DNA of 64,000 nucleotides from Lactuca virosa (GCA_928212115.1 CAKMRJ010000001.1:369099147-369163146); one strand, 5' to 3'; positions 1-10,728 are shown, counted from the stretch's first letter. Translations and numbers: made by a program. The notes: a model not told the origin generated them from the sequence alone.

Positions 1-117
1 TGTAAAGACATCATAGTCAATAGAATCATATCGAAAGAATATCTTGTCGATCCATTCTCTAAGCCAATGTTGATGACTAACTCTGACAGTAAGACAAAGT
101 CGAGAGGCATTAGATTT
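1..117 (+). pseudogene. Ty1/copia pol, C-terminal tail (RNase H end)
   Basis: Frame 1 is open from the first base. It reads a segment with VDPFSKPM around codons 17-24, which matches the conserved end of copia polyproteins (consensus around ADPLTKPL), followed by GIRF as the terminal residues. The rest of the element lies left of the window. In copia elements this tail follows the RNase H domain and is directly followed by the polypurine tract and 3' LTR, and an LTR-like sequence does begin at about 117 here. The remnant is too short to judge whether the element was intact. Confidence 0.6.
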
Positions 118-867
118 GTAATATTTATAATAATAACAGGGTCCTTTTGGGTTGCCCTCGAGACCCAAATTGAGTAGAATAAATAAAGGAGAATTGGTTT
201 ATTAATTATTATGATTAATAATTAGTTAGAAACTAATTGGAATACATTTTGAGAATTAATTAATAGTTTGTTAATTAAATGGTTGAATATTCATTAATGG
301 ATAGTTGGATAATCAGGAATGTTCTAGAATCCCTATGGAATTAGGGTTGGATGAAAATCACTCCATCCCACGTGGGAAAAGGAGTGGATTTCGTTCTAGG
401 TATTCCATCCCACATGAGAAGGAGTACAAAACCTAGGAAGGGATCCAAGGCTATAAATAGGGCCTTAGGGATTTCATTCTTCCTTGCACCTTGGCTTGAA
501 GTTTCGCTAAGCCTTCTTCCTCCTCCCATAGGGACGATTTATAACCCTCTTAGGGTTTGTGAAATTGACCCTTCTGCTAGTTATTTTTTATTCCACTCTT
601 TGGCGTCATTGAGTGTGATACCATTAGAGGGATTCTGTTTTGGGTCCTCTCATCCAAGCAACTTCATGGAGGATCAAGTTCTCAAGCATGGAGATTAAGG
701 GCTACATAAGAGGTATTTTTTTTCATCTTTATGTCCTTATGTTTTCATTGGGTATCTGTAATTAGTATGAAGCCATAGATCCTAAGGTGCATGTACACTT
801 AGATATATCATAGATTGATTTTTCAGCTACCTAGTTTAAGTGTATTTGATACGTATAAAACCCAACA
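117..867 (+). mobile_element. Ty1/copia 3' LTR
   Basis: The sequence ends ACCCAACA at 867 and shares blocks in the same order with the LTRs at 56567-57396 and 60515-61303: the CCTTTTGGGTTGCC block near the 5' end, a long AT-rich stretch of ATTAAT repeats, a TATAAATA box (452-459), and CATTAGAGG about 170 bp downstream of it. The right boundary is well supported by the CCAACA end. The left boundary (TG at 117) is an estimate because the 5' end has diverged. It is placed as a 3' LTR because a copia pol tail precedes it. Open frames inside it are not genes. Confidence 0.65.
452..459 (+). promoter_or_regulatory. LTR TATA box
   Basis: TATAAATA sits in the central part of the LTR, at the same relative place as the TATA-like boxes of the two related copia LTRs (about 57033 and 60951). 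It probably sets the U3/R boundary a few tens of bases downstream. Confidence 0.5.
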
Positions 868-1104
868 CTTTTTTCATCATCGGAACCCGTTGAAGTGCAT
901 AACTCCATTTCCCTGTAACAGAACAATCATTGATGGCTGGGATCGGTTGATCAGGGATAAGATTTCCGACTAGGGTTTAGGTAACTTTGAGATATCGAGA
1001 TCGCATTCCTAGAAATTGAAGACTTGTTTGATGTAGTTAGGTATTTCCCGAAGAAACTTCTTAATGATATGTAATCTTCATTGATGATTTCCACCTCAGT
1101 CCTC
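868..1104. other. Unassigned gap between copia LTR and COBRA-like pseudogene
   Basis: No coding frame, terminal repeat or tandem array was recognised. Part of it could be decayed sequence from upstream of the COBRA-like gene, since that homology begins just to the right. Confidence 0.3.
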
Positions 1105-1640
1105 CTTCCCGCTAACATCACCGCCGCCCAAACTCCAACTCCAACACCACCGGCACCCCCACCAACGTCTGATTCCTAAAACGGCATCTACTTATCCCAC
1201 ACTTACACGTTCAGATCCAGGCTCCCACCAAACCAAACATCAAATCAATACTACCACTTTGAATCAACTCTCAAAGTCCTTAATAATGCCGACGAAGAGC
1301 TTAAATTATGGAGGGTGTTTGTGGTTTTTAACATGATGAGTACTTGGTATCTGCTTCTAATGTTATGATTGTTGATGGGCATGCTACTTTTCCTGGTCCG
1401 ATTGGAAAAGACACCGTTTTTTCTGGGTTTCCAAGCATTGATCTCAAGACTGCTATTGGAATTGCTGAAGATTTTAATAAGATGTCGTTGAGGTTGATTT
1501 TGTGGGTATGCAGTTCGGAGTCGACTCTCCCGCTATTCCTATGCCTTAAAATATTGCTATAGCTAATGATGGGTTTGTTTGCCCTAGAACTACTATGCAA
1601 GATAAAATTTTCTTTATTTATGAATCATTACATTACTATA
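1105..1640 (+). pseudogene. COBRA-like (COBL7/COBL10 type) pseudogene fragment
   Basis: COBRA-like proteins are GPI-anchored cell-wall proteins that affect cellulose deposition and polar growth. In three consecutive frames this stretch encodes family landmarks in the right order: a proline/threonine-rich linker, NGIYLSHTYT, an FESTLKVLNN segment followed by EELKLWRVFV, the LVSASN block, GTVFAGYP-like residues (here DTVFSGFP), a DLKTAI segment, FVGMQFGV, and IANDGFVCP. The Cys expected before NGIYLS is replaced by a TAA stop. There is a one-base frameshift near 1331 and a second near 1497, and another stop lies just before the IANDGFVCP block. Only part of the N-terminal region is present, with no carbohydrate-binding start and no C-terminal GPI signal. 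It is a dead copy, probably an old duplicate of an active host gene elsewhere. The assignment rests on remembered family motifs. Confidence 0.72.
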
Positions 1641-2540
1641 GCTTACCATGGGACGTTATAAGTTAGTATCAAATCCCTGGTTGATGGATTTGGAGGAAGA
1701 CTTGTGTGAATCCAAAGTCAAAATAGGATCCGAGAATTTTCACAAAATGTTTTTGAAAATGAACTTTTGAGGAAATAGTTGGGTTAGAGAAATTGACTCA
1801 GTCTCTTGCCATGATCTTGTTTGATTGTTGGCCTGGGATCGTTAACACAGATCTCTAACTTGTATTTTGTTTTAACGAGAAGATGCGATGTGTACAGTCA
1901 GTCGGAGCCCGAACAGGAAAGTGATTCCCAAAATTTATGCTAGTGGATAGGCTAAGGATCCCTTAAGGAATTGCATGTTAGTTTTGCCTTATATTTGTGA
2001 TGCCTTGTAGCCTAACGAATTGCTTGTTTATGTCTAGGTATATGCATCATGATTGTACATAATTAGGATTATATAGCCTTAGAATGCTTAATTTAGCCAT
2101 ATTTGTTGTTCATTGTTTAGATTTGGGCTTAGGGTAGAATCAATTATTCGTCTGTCTATCGGATCCAACATTAGGCACGATCAGCATACACGAGGCAACT
2201 GCAATGTTAGTGAATGTTTCATGAGATGGCAGTTTAGCTGATAGAGTCCTAGCAGAAACTGGGAGTTAGTGGTCACTCTTAGGAGTGTGTATGTAGGGTT
2301 CTTGTGTACCCTTAGTTTTAGTTGGCCTAGTGGCCCAAGAATTTCATGGCATCCCTTGAGACAAATACGGGTAGGTGTAAAAGGTAGTATTGGGCCCGTA
2401 CTACTAGAAACACATGACCCCTACGCGTGTCAAGGAAGTCACGAGTTCCATGAGGTGAGTAGTTGATTAGTGGTGTGTTTTGGTATAATATGATTTTCCT
2501 GACATGTTCCCAATTTATTTTTTGCATGGTGGTTACGTAC
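1641..2540 (+). other. Probable decayed Ty3/gypsy LTR/leader
   Basis: No gene was found. From about 1880 to 2540 the sequence leads directly into the gypsy gag remnant at 2541 on the same strand, so it is most likely the 3' LTR portion and leader of that element. I could not find a clear primer-binding site or LTR end. The part from 1641 to 1880 is unassigned. Confidence 0.35.
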
Positions 2541-2696
2541 TAGAGGTTCTGATTCATGTGTTGATGGTCCGGAGAGGCCAGGTTTAAGTGATGACGAGAT
2601 CCGAGATTTTATCACCACTCAGGTGACTTTGGCAGCCAGGAAGGCGATTCCAAAGGTGTTCGGGTCTGTCAAGACCATGCTGATCGAGATATTTGA
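2541..2696 (+). pseudogene. Ty3/gypsy (Tekay-like chromovirus) gag, N-terminal fragment
   Basis: The reading includes LSDDEIRDFI and TLAARKAIPKVFGS, which correspond to the N-terminal part of gag in plant Tekay-type chromoviruses. The fragment stops where a reversed Athila-like LTR begins at 2697 and resumes at 4140. It lies on the same strand as the downstream half and was one gene before the insertion. Confidence 0.6.
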
Positions 2697-2700
2697 TGAT

Positions 2701-2850
2701 ATAGAATATCACAAATAGTCGGACATCGAACACAGGGAACATAATTACTAACTAATTTAAATTACTATTACGCCTAAGGCAGTGTACCTAATCAGAAATA
2801 GAATATCACAAATAGTCGGACATCGAACACAGGGAACATAATTACTAGCT
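2701..2850 (-). repeat. 97-bp tandem duplication inside the reversed LTR
   Basis: A block starting ATAGAATATCACAAATAG at 2701 recurs at 2798 and is nearly identical for about 50 bp (first copy complete, second partial). It lies at the 3' end of the minus-strand LTR and is absent from the plus-strand relative at 5463-8804. Confidence 0.85.
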
Positions 2851-3837
2851 ACTTTTATCTTCTAAGTTACCTAAATTGGTATTTAATTAAAAAGGGGTTT
2901 TCTCTAGTTTTACAAGACTAAAAACTTAATTAATCGAACTAAAACTTAGAAATAAACTAATTATCAACTAATGAAACAAAAAGCAAAACTAAAAGCAAGA
3001 AACACAAAAGATGATTTTAATCAAGATAAATGAGAGACTTTCGTTTAGATTCGATATACTTGCTATTATGGTTGATTTAATGGAAGTGCAATGGATTAAT
3101 ACTTTATTGATTACTGATTCCTGACATGACCAGATTAATGTTCACTAACCTAATCCTTTAGCAAATAAATTCATTCATACGATGATCAAGCAGATAAACT
3201 AACAAATTTACTAGTGTTCGGTTCGAGTTATGTTAGACTTATAATGGATTGATCTATTTGGTTAATTAGATCAATTCAATATATGATTGGTCTTCATATA
3301 TTAGCTCCTACATTTACTTACCCACTTTTTTATTTTACCCCTAAGTGTTGGTCAAAACACTAGTCCTACAATTTTGCAATTCACAAGATCATAAGATTCA
3401 AGTTAATAAAAAATGATAGGTCATGCAAACTTAATTAAACTCAAAAATAAACAGAAAATTATTTATCATAAAAATAGAGCGGTTCTTTAATAAGCTAGCA
3501 TAACAAATAACGAAATCAACATAATCCAGTCCATAAATCAACTCATAAATAAGCAAGTAATCTAGTCTAAACGAAAGTTAGGATATTTAGCCCATAACTT
3601 CAGCAAACAAACATGTAAAAATGAAATTCAACTTGTAATCCACGATCAAACACCAGAAGAATAAGTAAATATAAGTAGTTTTGCCTCAAATCTCTCAAAA
3701 TCAAGCTTCTAATCGATGTTCTGCACCTCCAAGCTTCCAAATAACGTTCTTGGCCTTCAAAAGTCGACTAAAGCTCCATAAAAAGTTAAGTTTTCGGAAG
3801 AATCTGCCTTCTATATATATTTTCTCAAATTCGGTTC

Positions 3838-3869
3838 ACCACATCGTGGTAAGTCCACCACGACGTGGT
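3838..3869 (-). promoter_or_regulatory. Paired ACCACG-type palindromes upstream of LTR TATA
   Basis: ACCACATCGTGGT (3838-3850) and ACCACGACGTGGT (3857-3869) are interrupted palindromes separated by 6 bp. On the minus strand they lie just upstream of an ATATATATAG stretch (about 3812-3822). The same motif pair sits at 5759-5793 in the plus-strand relative. Function is unknown; see findings. Confidence 0.7.
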
Positions 3870-4139
3870 CTTTGGGTTTATCACGTAATCAACAAGTCTT
3901 CGAGGTTCAGCGGGAGATTTCAAAACTCCACGTCCTGGTAAAGGGACTTTTCTTCATTTTAGCCTTGATCCAAGTTCCTAGCTTCCAGCTTCCTTCTTTT
4001 TCGTTCCCGAGCATGGTTTTTACTTCTACAACACAACATTTAATAGATTAAGTATTTTTGTCCTATAATGAGTATAAAAATAGCTAGAAATAATAAAATA
4101 TTAAGATATGATGTAATATATATATATATGCACATATCA

Positions 4140-5135
4140 GTTATGTCGCCATCACTGAGGCTGCTGCCGTTGCAGCCACTACAGTCGTCACTGTTGTAGG
4201 ACTTCAAGGAGGTGGATCGATGCAATACCGGGAGTTCAGTAATACGAAGCCTCCAGAGTTCGACAGAGTTATGGACCCAATTGTTGCAATGCGATAAGTA
4301 TCTGGAATGGAGGGATGTTTCTACACATTATCTTGTCTAAAGAACCTAATGGTTCGATTTGCTTTGAACGTATTTTGCTTGGGGAAAAGGACTGGTGGAA
4401 GTTGGCTACTCAGAAATTTTCTCCCATGGAGCATGTAACAATGACTTTGGAGCAGTTCTACACTGAGTACATTCCACTTATGGAGAGAGAGCGATTGGCA
4501 CATGAGTATCTGTCGCTCAAGCAAACGACAGGCTCAGTGACCAAGATCACCAGCATGTTTCATGAGAGAACCCTATTCTGCCCTGAGTAGGCATCCTCAG
4601 ATCAGTACAGAGGACCCCTTACTTGATTATGTTCAAGATTGAGATTAGAGAGTCATGACGAACACCCGGTACAGGACTATAGCAGAGATACAATCAAATT
4701 CCAAAAGGAAAGAGATCGAGATAGAGACCCAAAGGAAAGAGGGGAGGCCAGCTTCAGTTCTGTCACAGCCGGTGACCAATCGGTTCAAGTCTGCTGACTC
4801 GAGATCAGGAGCAGTAAAGCAGATGAGTTCCGCATGTAGTGTGGGAAGTTTCATAAAGGAGTACGTCAATCTTTTATATGATGTAAATGTGGCAATGAGA
4901 GGCATTTCGAAATGGATTGCAAACAAAGTGTGCGAGTTTGTTTTCATTGCGATCAGGTGGGCCACATCATTGTCCCCTTCTCGTTGCCGGTGCAATTGCA
5001 AAACCCTGCACCTTTAGCTTGGAATATGCATGATGGTCGTCAGGGGAGGTCTAAGGTACGCAGGGCTAAAGGAAGAGCCTACCAACTTGTTGCAGAGGAT
5101 CCAAGAGTGGCGACTACGTCGACTGCACATATGTT
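4140..5135 (+). pseudogene. Ty3/gypsy (Tekay-like) gag, C-terminal part with zinc knuckle remnants
   Basis: The gag reading resumes after the inserted LTR. Landmarks in order are an alanine-rich segment, MQYREFSNTKPPEF, a WW-containing capsid segment, YLSLKQTTGSVT, the REIEIETQ region, a zinc-knuckle pair of which the second (CFHCDQVGH) is still readable, and GRAYQLVAEDPRVA, the linker before the protease. Several stop codons and at least three frame changes break it. In intact elements a protease-RT-RNaseH-integrase polyprotein follows; here the sequence decays after 5135 and no pol is found before the Athila LTR. It is a 5' relic of a chromovirus. Confidence 0.7.
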
Positions 5136-5462
5136 TCCGATTTATTTTATTTTTCATTTATGAATTAGGTTTTGCTTTTGAAGTTTTCCAACGGAGTGAT
5201 TGCTGTCTTGCATATGCATTTTTGTTGAAGTGATACTAGATTCTTGGTAGACTTCAGTGTTGGGATGACATAGACTCAGAACTTTCAATTCGACCTCTCT
5301 ACTTGTTCTTGTTTGATGAAGGTTTTGAGGTTGAGTTGGATTGTTTAAAGGACTATCTTACTCCATTTCTATTTATTTCTTGAGGCGGGATTGATAGTAT
5401 TCTAGTTAGGTCGAATTGGAGCCTTAGTTATGTGTCGACTGCTTGTGGGTGATTTGTATATT
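5136..5462 (+). other. Decayed sequence between gypsy gag and Athila LTR
   Basis: Possibly the degraded start of the gypsy protease/RT region. No catalytic motif is readable and no other feature is visible. Confidence 0.25.
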
Positions 5463-5669
5463 TGATATGTTTATATTTAAACATGTATTTAATGCGTATT
5501 TCTAATACATTTAGCTACAATTATGTTTATTTTGTAGGAACAGATGCTTATTATGTTTAAAATCTGTTTTGTAGTAGCAAAGAATTGCTCGAGATGAAAA
5601 GGAAGCATACGAGGAGCTGGAAGCAGGAAACGGGAGCTAAAACAAAAGAAGAAGAAAAGAAGATTGACG

Positions 5670-5816
5670 ACCACGTCGAGGTGCTCTCCAACACAACGTG
5701 GTGATTGGAAAGTTCACGACCAATCAGATGACTTGAAGGATACGGGATAAACACGAGGACCACGTCGTGGTGGCGGTCAACCATGACGTGGTGATCCGAT
5801 TTTGACAATTATAAAA
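5670..5816 (+). promoter_or_regulatory. Athila LTR promoter: four palindromic half-pairs and TATA
   Basis: Motifs are ACCACGTCGAGGTG (5670), ACAACGTGGTG (5693), ACCACGTCGTGGT (5759-5771) and ACCATGACGTGGTG (5780-5793), followed 15 bp later by ATTATAAAA (5808-5816). The exact ACCACGTCGTGGT motif recurs past the primer-binding site at 8949-8961. Confidence 0.6.
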
Positions 5817-6590
5817 TCCCAAACATTAAATCGAATCCAGAGGCATGCAATCGGTTTTTAGAGGATAATTTTGACCAAAAAACCCTTGGAAACCCAAAAG
5901 AAGATTGGAAATTAAGTGGAGCTCAAGGATTGAAGAAGATTTAGAAGAATTCCACATTGATCTTGTTGGTTTGCTAATCATACCTATGTCTAGTTTATTT
6001 TACATGGATCTATTGTGTTTTTCTACTATAATGAGAGGCTAAATACCTTTTACTTCTGTTTGGCGAAGATGAACTTGATCCATATGTGTTGATTTTGATA
6101 TTTGGATGATTATATTTGATTTTTCTTGTGTTTGATACATAAACCCTAGCATGTTTAGTTCTAGTTGATATTACTTATAAATCAGAATTTTGTATGTTAA
6201 TTGATCATATTAATTGCATGAATTTGCCTCCTAATTATTTATGATCATTAAATGGATAGAGCTAGGATTAATCACATCTTAGATTAAGTAATTAAAGCTA
6301 GTAACTTTAACTGTGTTAGAAAGCATAATCAATCTAGGATTGTGCTTGGTTTCTTAACTTGATCATATAAAAGTAACTATTATCATTCATAGTCCAATTT
6401 GTGTTTAATATCGATTTGGTGTTTAACTTATGCATGATCATTGCTTGTTAATTCATAAATTGGTAAGGCCTAGATATTTGATCATAATAGCTAGAAAATC
6501 TGTAATCGATATAATCTATCCATTAGAAATCTGTAACACCCCGACTCTCAGGTATAAATTTTAAAGTTTTATATTCATTATTAGAGACCT

Positions 6591-6741
6591 ACTCGACGAG
6601 TTGGCAGCTCCAACTCGTCTTGTAGAATCGGTTATGGCCGCATGGTTTATGGAACCTACTCGACTAGTTGGTGGACCCCAACTCGACGAGTAAAGGCTGT
6701 GCATGAAAACCCTAATTTTTAGGGTTTGCACCCTATTTAAA
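6591..6741 (+). promoter_or_regulatory. ACTCGACGAGT palindrome pairs plus TATA-like box
   Basis: ACTCGACGAGTTGG (6591-6604), a 5-bp spacer and CCAACTCG (6610-6617) form a hairpin-capable pair. ACTCGACTAGTTGG (6658-6671), a 6-bp spacer and CCAACTCGACGAGT (6678-6691) form a second. CTATTTAAA follows at 6733-6741, 42 bp after the last motif, the same distance as in the relative at 23639. Confidence 0.65.
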
Positions 6742-7305
6742 GGACCTTAAGTCCTTTCCCCCCAGCCACCCTTGCCACTTTTGACGTCCATAAGCAAACC
6801 CTAATATATCTAACCCTATTTTTGATTGTGTGTGAGACTAAAGTGTGTATTTGGTGCATTCCTTGAAGATGCTTGACGATTTAGAGGCTTGGAACGAGAA
6901 GAAGCTTGTAGATCTAATATCTACATCGTGTTGGCATCCAGGTGAAGGTAAAATGTCTTTACCTTGGCCTTCCATTTCTTAGATCTCTTCTTATGTTAGT
7001 ATATGGGCATTTTGGTGCAAAATGGATTCACTTTCGGATTTGAGCTTGTCACAAGGGCATGGTTTCAGATCTGGACTCCTCTAGGCCCTTTTGGACATAA
7101 AGCCTCAAGCTTTATGAAGCTTTGGCCCTCCTTCATGTCCAAAACCTTTTTCCTAAGGCTAGTTTTGAGTATTTTAGCTTCTTGAAGACTTTCATGCACG
7201 TAAAGTTAGCAACTTTACGTGATAACTACACCCTAGGAGCCTAGATCTACAGTTTGGAGCCTTGGTTTCCCTTAAAAGCGTCTGAATGAGAAAAGGACTG
7301 AAGAA

Positions 7306-7541
7306 ACTCAACGAGTTGCATAGTCAACTCGACAAGTAGGATGAGGGTTTCCCGATTCTGGATTCTGAATGAACTCGGCGAGTTAGCAAGATGACTCAAC
7401 GAGTTGGTTAGGGTTTACTCATCTTTTGGACACTGCATGAACTCGACGAGTTGTTGGGAAACTCGGCGAGTTGGCTGGGGTTTTCGATCTCTGAGTTCTA
7501 AAGGGACTCAACGAGTTGCTAGATGCACTCGACGAGTTGGG
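7306..7541 (+). repeat. Downstream cluster of ACTCGACGAGT-type motifs
   Basis: At least eight copies or near copies occur in 236 bp (ACTCAACGAGTTG, ACTCGGCGAGT, ACTCGACGAGTTG and similar), inside what should be the transcribed part of the LTR, about 570-800 bp after the TATA-like box. Confidence 0.8.
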
Positions 7542-8009
7542 TCAACATGGACCGTTGACCTTGACTGTTGACTGTTGACTTTGACCAAGGTTGACCAAGT
7601 TTGACTCTAAGGGTATTATGGTAATTTGGGTCTTGATAGAATTGGTCCTATGATGATTGTAGGTGTTGAGTTTGGAGCTGTGTTTGGGGAGTTTGACATC
7701 ATCATCCAGTGCTACTCGTGAGGTGAGTTTTCCTCACTATACTCAAGGGTCTAAGGCACCAAGGTTGGCCCTTTGGATTGTTATCCTGTTTTGTTACTAT
7801 TATGATCTGTTAGATCGGTATCCTAGTAGATAGGATGTTTCTATATGATTATGATCTGTTAGATCGGTATCCAGGTAGATAGGATGTTTCTATGATTAGT
7901 GATCTGTAGATCAGCTTGACTGTGTGTAGACTGTTATGTGATTATTTGATATGTGTGCACATGTTTGATTGGTGGTTGAGGCATCTGCTTGTGCATGATC
8001 CAACAGACC

Positions 8010-8200
8010 TGGGCATTCCAACCTGATGGTTGTGGGCCGAGAGTATTCCATCCCGAGGATGATTAGACTCTTAGTATGTGGGCATTCCAACCCGATGGTT
8101 GTGGGTCGAGGGTATACCATCCCGAGGATAATCAGACCCATAGTATGTTGGCATTCCAACCCGATGGTTGAGGGTCTGGGGCATTCCAACCTGATGGTTG
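8010..8200 (+). repeat. Degenerate tandem repeat in gypsy LTR
   Basis: Four copies of a GGCATTCCAACC-GATGGTTG block, spaced about 60-70 bp in the first three and 30 bp in the last. The open frames over it are repeat artefacts. Confidence 0.7.
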
Positions 8201-8811
8201 ATTGGGCTCATAGTATGTTGTTATTGTATATGTGTTATATGTTGTGCAGGTATTTTGGGGGAACTCACTAAGCTTCGGGCTTACAGTTGTTGATTTTGTT
8301 TTAGGTACTTCAGATGATCGCGGGAAGGCGAAGGCGTGATCGTGCATCTCCTCATGTTTTTATGATTTGATTTCTGGGATACTCTGACATGAAACTATTT
8401 TGAAAACAATTTGTAATAATTATTGGTTTTGAGTGTTTTAAAAAGTTTTAAATTGGCTTGAATTTTATGGATGTTACAAAATCAACCATAGGAGAAGGTG
8501 AAATCGGATTTAAGAAGAAGTATTCTTTAAATTCTTGAAGTTAGTTTGTTTTCTTTGCTTGCTTTATTGTTAGTTGATAAAAAGTTATTCTGATCTTGCA
8601 AAATCAGTAAAACCCCTAAATCATAGTTTGTTTTTTAGTTTAATTAGTAGTTAATTTATTTAGTAGAATTCTATTCCATGTGATAGACACCTGACTTACC
8701 TGAGCTATCCTATAATCTGATTAGGTACACCGCCTATAAGTTCATAGTTAGCAAATTAAGTTATGTTATAAATTTAAAACATATAGGTACTATTGTGCAC
8801 ATCAATTTTTT

Positions 8812-8829
8812 TGGCTCTGTTACCGGGGA
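8812..8829 (+). promoter_or_regulatory. Athila-like primer-binding site
   Basis: TGGCTCTGTTACCGGGGA lies 7 bp after the LTR end. It matches the plant Athila-type primer-binding site consensus TGGCGCCGTTGCCGGGGA, complementary to a tRNA 3' end (tRNA-Asp, from family knowledge), at all but three positions. Confidence 0.75.
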
Positions 8830-9058
8830 ATGGCTTATTTGATTTATAGTTTAATTGTTTTTAGTTATTCGATCCTTTTTGTGTGGTAAAAATCGCAAAA
8901 AGTTACTTTGGTTGCATTAGTTTGTTTTATTTTTCTCTTTAAGGTGCAACCACGTCGTGGTCATCTTAACCACTTCGTGGTCTCGTCTCAGTTAATTTTA
9001 GTTTAGTGATTTTTATTCCTTTTACGCATTTTTGTTTTTGTTTTTATTTTAGTTATTT
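8830..9058 (+). other. Athila leader with ACCACGTCGTGGT pair
   Basis: Untranslated leader between primer-binding site and gag. It contains ACCACGTCGTGGT (8949-8961) and ACCACTTCGTGGT (8969-8981), separated by 7 bp, echoing the pair upstream of the LTR TATA box. Confidence 0.6.
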
Positions 9059-10083
9059 ATGACCCGAGGATCTAAAACTTTAATTGTTCCTCCACTAGAA
9101 GATCCATAATTAGCTTTTCACAAGAAGAAAGACAAGAAAGGTGATTCGAGCAATACTTTCAAACCTGAAAAATTTGAGCTTTTCGAGAGGACGCCTAATA
9201 ATAAGGGAATTGGATACGAGCCAGAAACATCTACCAAAGAAAGTTCAGAAGAAGAAGAGATAAAAATCGAGGTTGAAGAGATGGCGGATATCACGAGAAT
9301 GACGATAGGAGATTACAAGAAGAGGATACGTGAAGAACATGGACCAGGTCTTGTCCCACCTGAGATACCAGCTGAAATATGTTTTGAGCTCAAAGGGCAT
9401 ATTCTATCAATGCTCAAGGATATATGTTTTATCGAGAAAGAGTATGAAGACGCTTTCAAGAACATTGATGAAGTAAAGGAAATTGCAAACTACTTCAATG
9501 TTCCTAATGTTCCAATATAATCTGTGTTACTAAGGATGCTTCCGATGACATTTACCGGTGAAGATAAAGTTTGGTTGAAATCACTTGCACCCGGATCCAC
9601 TACCACATCGGCAAATCTTTGTGATGATTTTATTGAGCACTTTAGTCCACCTTCCAAGATCTCAAAGCTCAAGAAGAAGGTTGTTAATTTTCAACAAGAT
9701 GTTGGAGAGTCATTGTATGAAGCATGGGAGAGATGCAAGGGATTGCTTAGAAGTTTCCCTCAACATGATTTAATGTCTAACAAGAAGTTTCCATTTTCTA
9801 TGATGGAGTGAATGTCATGATTAGACAACTTCTTGACTCTCAAGGGCCAATGATGAAGAAGGAGCCGACAACTATCAAAGAGTTGATTGAAGAGTTCGCG
9901 AAGCACTCGCGTGAGTACCACAATCCACGATAGGATGTTACTAGAGGTAAAGGAGATGGAAGGAACGAGAACATGGCCGAGGTTTTGGCAAAGTTAGAAA
10001 ACATGGATAGGAAAATGAAAAAATTAGATCAATTAATCCTAGGTGTTGTATGTAGTCATGTAGGATATCCTGAGAAATCTTGA
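9059..10083 (+). pseudogene. Athila-like gag pseudogene
   Basis: The frame from ATG 9059 encodes a gag-like protein: a charged N-terminus, an FELKGHI...ML capsid entry, EDAFKNIDEV, NVPNVP, the LLRMLPMTFTG segment, SLAPGSTTT, NFQQDVGESLYEAWER, and FPQHDL. These match the retrotransposon gag domain of Athila/Tat-type elements. TAA stops at 9107 and 9518 and a one-base shift near 9800 break it. In the shifted frame it continues with FYDGV and a LLDSQGPM segment to a coiled-coil-like KLENMDRKMKKLDQL near 10030. No protease, RT or integrase follows. Confidence 0.78.
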
Positions 10084-10261
10084 TCTAGGATTTCTTGCAT
10101 GTTCCTTGTTTGGTTGTGGCTCTAGAGTGGGATCACATGTTCTATTGTCTATCTCACCTCTGATTATATATAACTATGTATTCATTAGAGATTTACCAGT
10201 TGTTGTGTAGTGTACTGTATGGGACCTTGTATGCGTTAGTGGGTTGTTAGACAAGTAGACT
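10084..10261. other. Unassigned flank left of hAT-1
   Basis: No coding signal was recognised. Its last 8 bp, AGTAGACT (10254-10261), are the imperfect target duplication of the hAT element (right copy GGTAAACT). Confidence 0.4.
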
Positions 10262-10723
10262 CATGCCCGGTGAAGACCATGGGAAAGCAGGACAAAGGCA
10301 CAGGGCCCATTCTTTTATGGGGCCCATTTTTTTATACTATATTAAGAGTAGCCCATGAATGTTAGTCCACTAATCCACTTGTCTAAGTCCACATTTGTAA
10401 TTCGTTGATCAGGGAATTGGGACATACGCAAGAACGCAACAAACGCCAAAACCAGAAGGCAGAAGCGATTGAGTATTCAGGCTTTGGCGCTTTATCCAGC
10501 ATTCCAGCGAGTCAACGACTATCGATAAATCGGAATTACCCTCTGATTGAGGTTAATCGATCCCTAATCTGCTAATCAGGTAAGGGTTTAAATTTTATAG
10601 TCAAACACTCAAACCCGAATTAAACTTGCAGAATTGAGAATTGGACCAATTGATATCATAATTGTTTATTGTTGGTTGGTAGTTTGGTATTTCCTGCAGA
10701 ATTAGATTTGAGTTTTACACTTT

Positions 10724-10728
<5 letters not shown>

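Larger units (their letters stand above)
2697..4139 (-). mobile_element. Athila-like solo LTR in reverse orientation, inside gypsy gag
   Basis: The unit runs from TGATATAG to CACATATCA (terminal inverted TGATAT/ATATCA). Read on the minus strand, it has the same architecture as the plus-strand Athila LTR at 5463-8804: a TGATATGT start, an AT-rich head, two ACCACG..GTGGT palindromes just upstream of a TATA-like stretch, and TCTGATTAGGTACAC near the 3' end. Its length (1443 bp) is close to the 1390 bp of that LTR once its own insertion is removed. It splits a gag reading. No matching 5-bp target duplication was found (left TTTGA, right GTTAT), so either the insertion site was altered or a boundary is off by some bases. 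Confidence 0.6.
6532..8478 (+). mobile_element. Ty3/gypsy solo LTR (ACTCGACGAGT family) with TSD AAATC
   Basis: The LTR runs from TGTAACACCCCG to GGATGTTACA and is flanked by a perfect 5-bp duplication, AAATC at 6527-6531 and 8479-8483. With no internal region it is a solo LTR, the product of LTR-LTR recombination. It interrupts the Athila LTR, so it is the younger insertion. It carries ACTCGACGAGT-type palindromes upstream of a CTATTTAAA box (6733-6741) and a second cluster at 7306-7541. A CATTCCAACCCGATGG-type degenerate tandem repeat occupies about 8010-8200. The related truncated LTR at 23639-25555 shares its start, promoter layout and motif. Confidence 0.9.
5463..8804 (+). mobile_element. 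Athila-like 5' LTR (interrupted by a solo LTR)
   Basis: It starts TGATATGT and ends GCACATCA directly before a TGGC-type primer-binding site (8812). Removing the inserted solo LTR with its duplicated target (1952 bp) leaves about 1390 bp, matching the related LTR at 2697-4139. A TATA-like ATTATAAAA lies at 5808-5816 with two ACCACG palindrome pairs just upstream. Plant Athila LTRs are normally 1-2 kb, which fits. Only this LTR, the leader and gag remain; pol and the 3' LTR are missing. Confidence 0.72.

Noticed and set aside
351..698. Overlapping open frames on both strands
   Set aside because: They lie inside a copia LTR around its TATA box and match no protein; chance frames.
7911..8347. 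Overlapping frames on both strands with repeated HSNPMVVG-like units
   Set aside because: They follow the degenerate tandem repeat of a gypsy solo LTR, not a gene.
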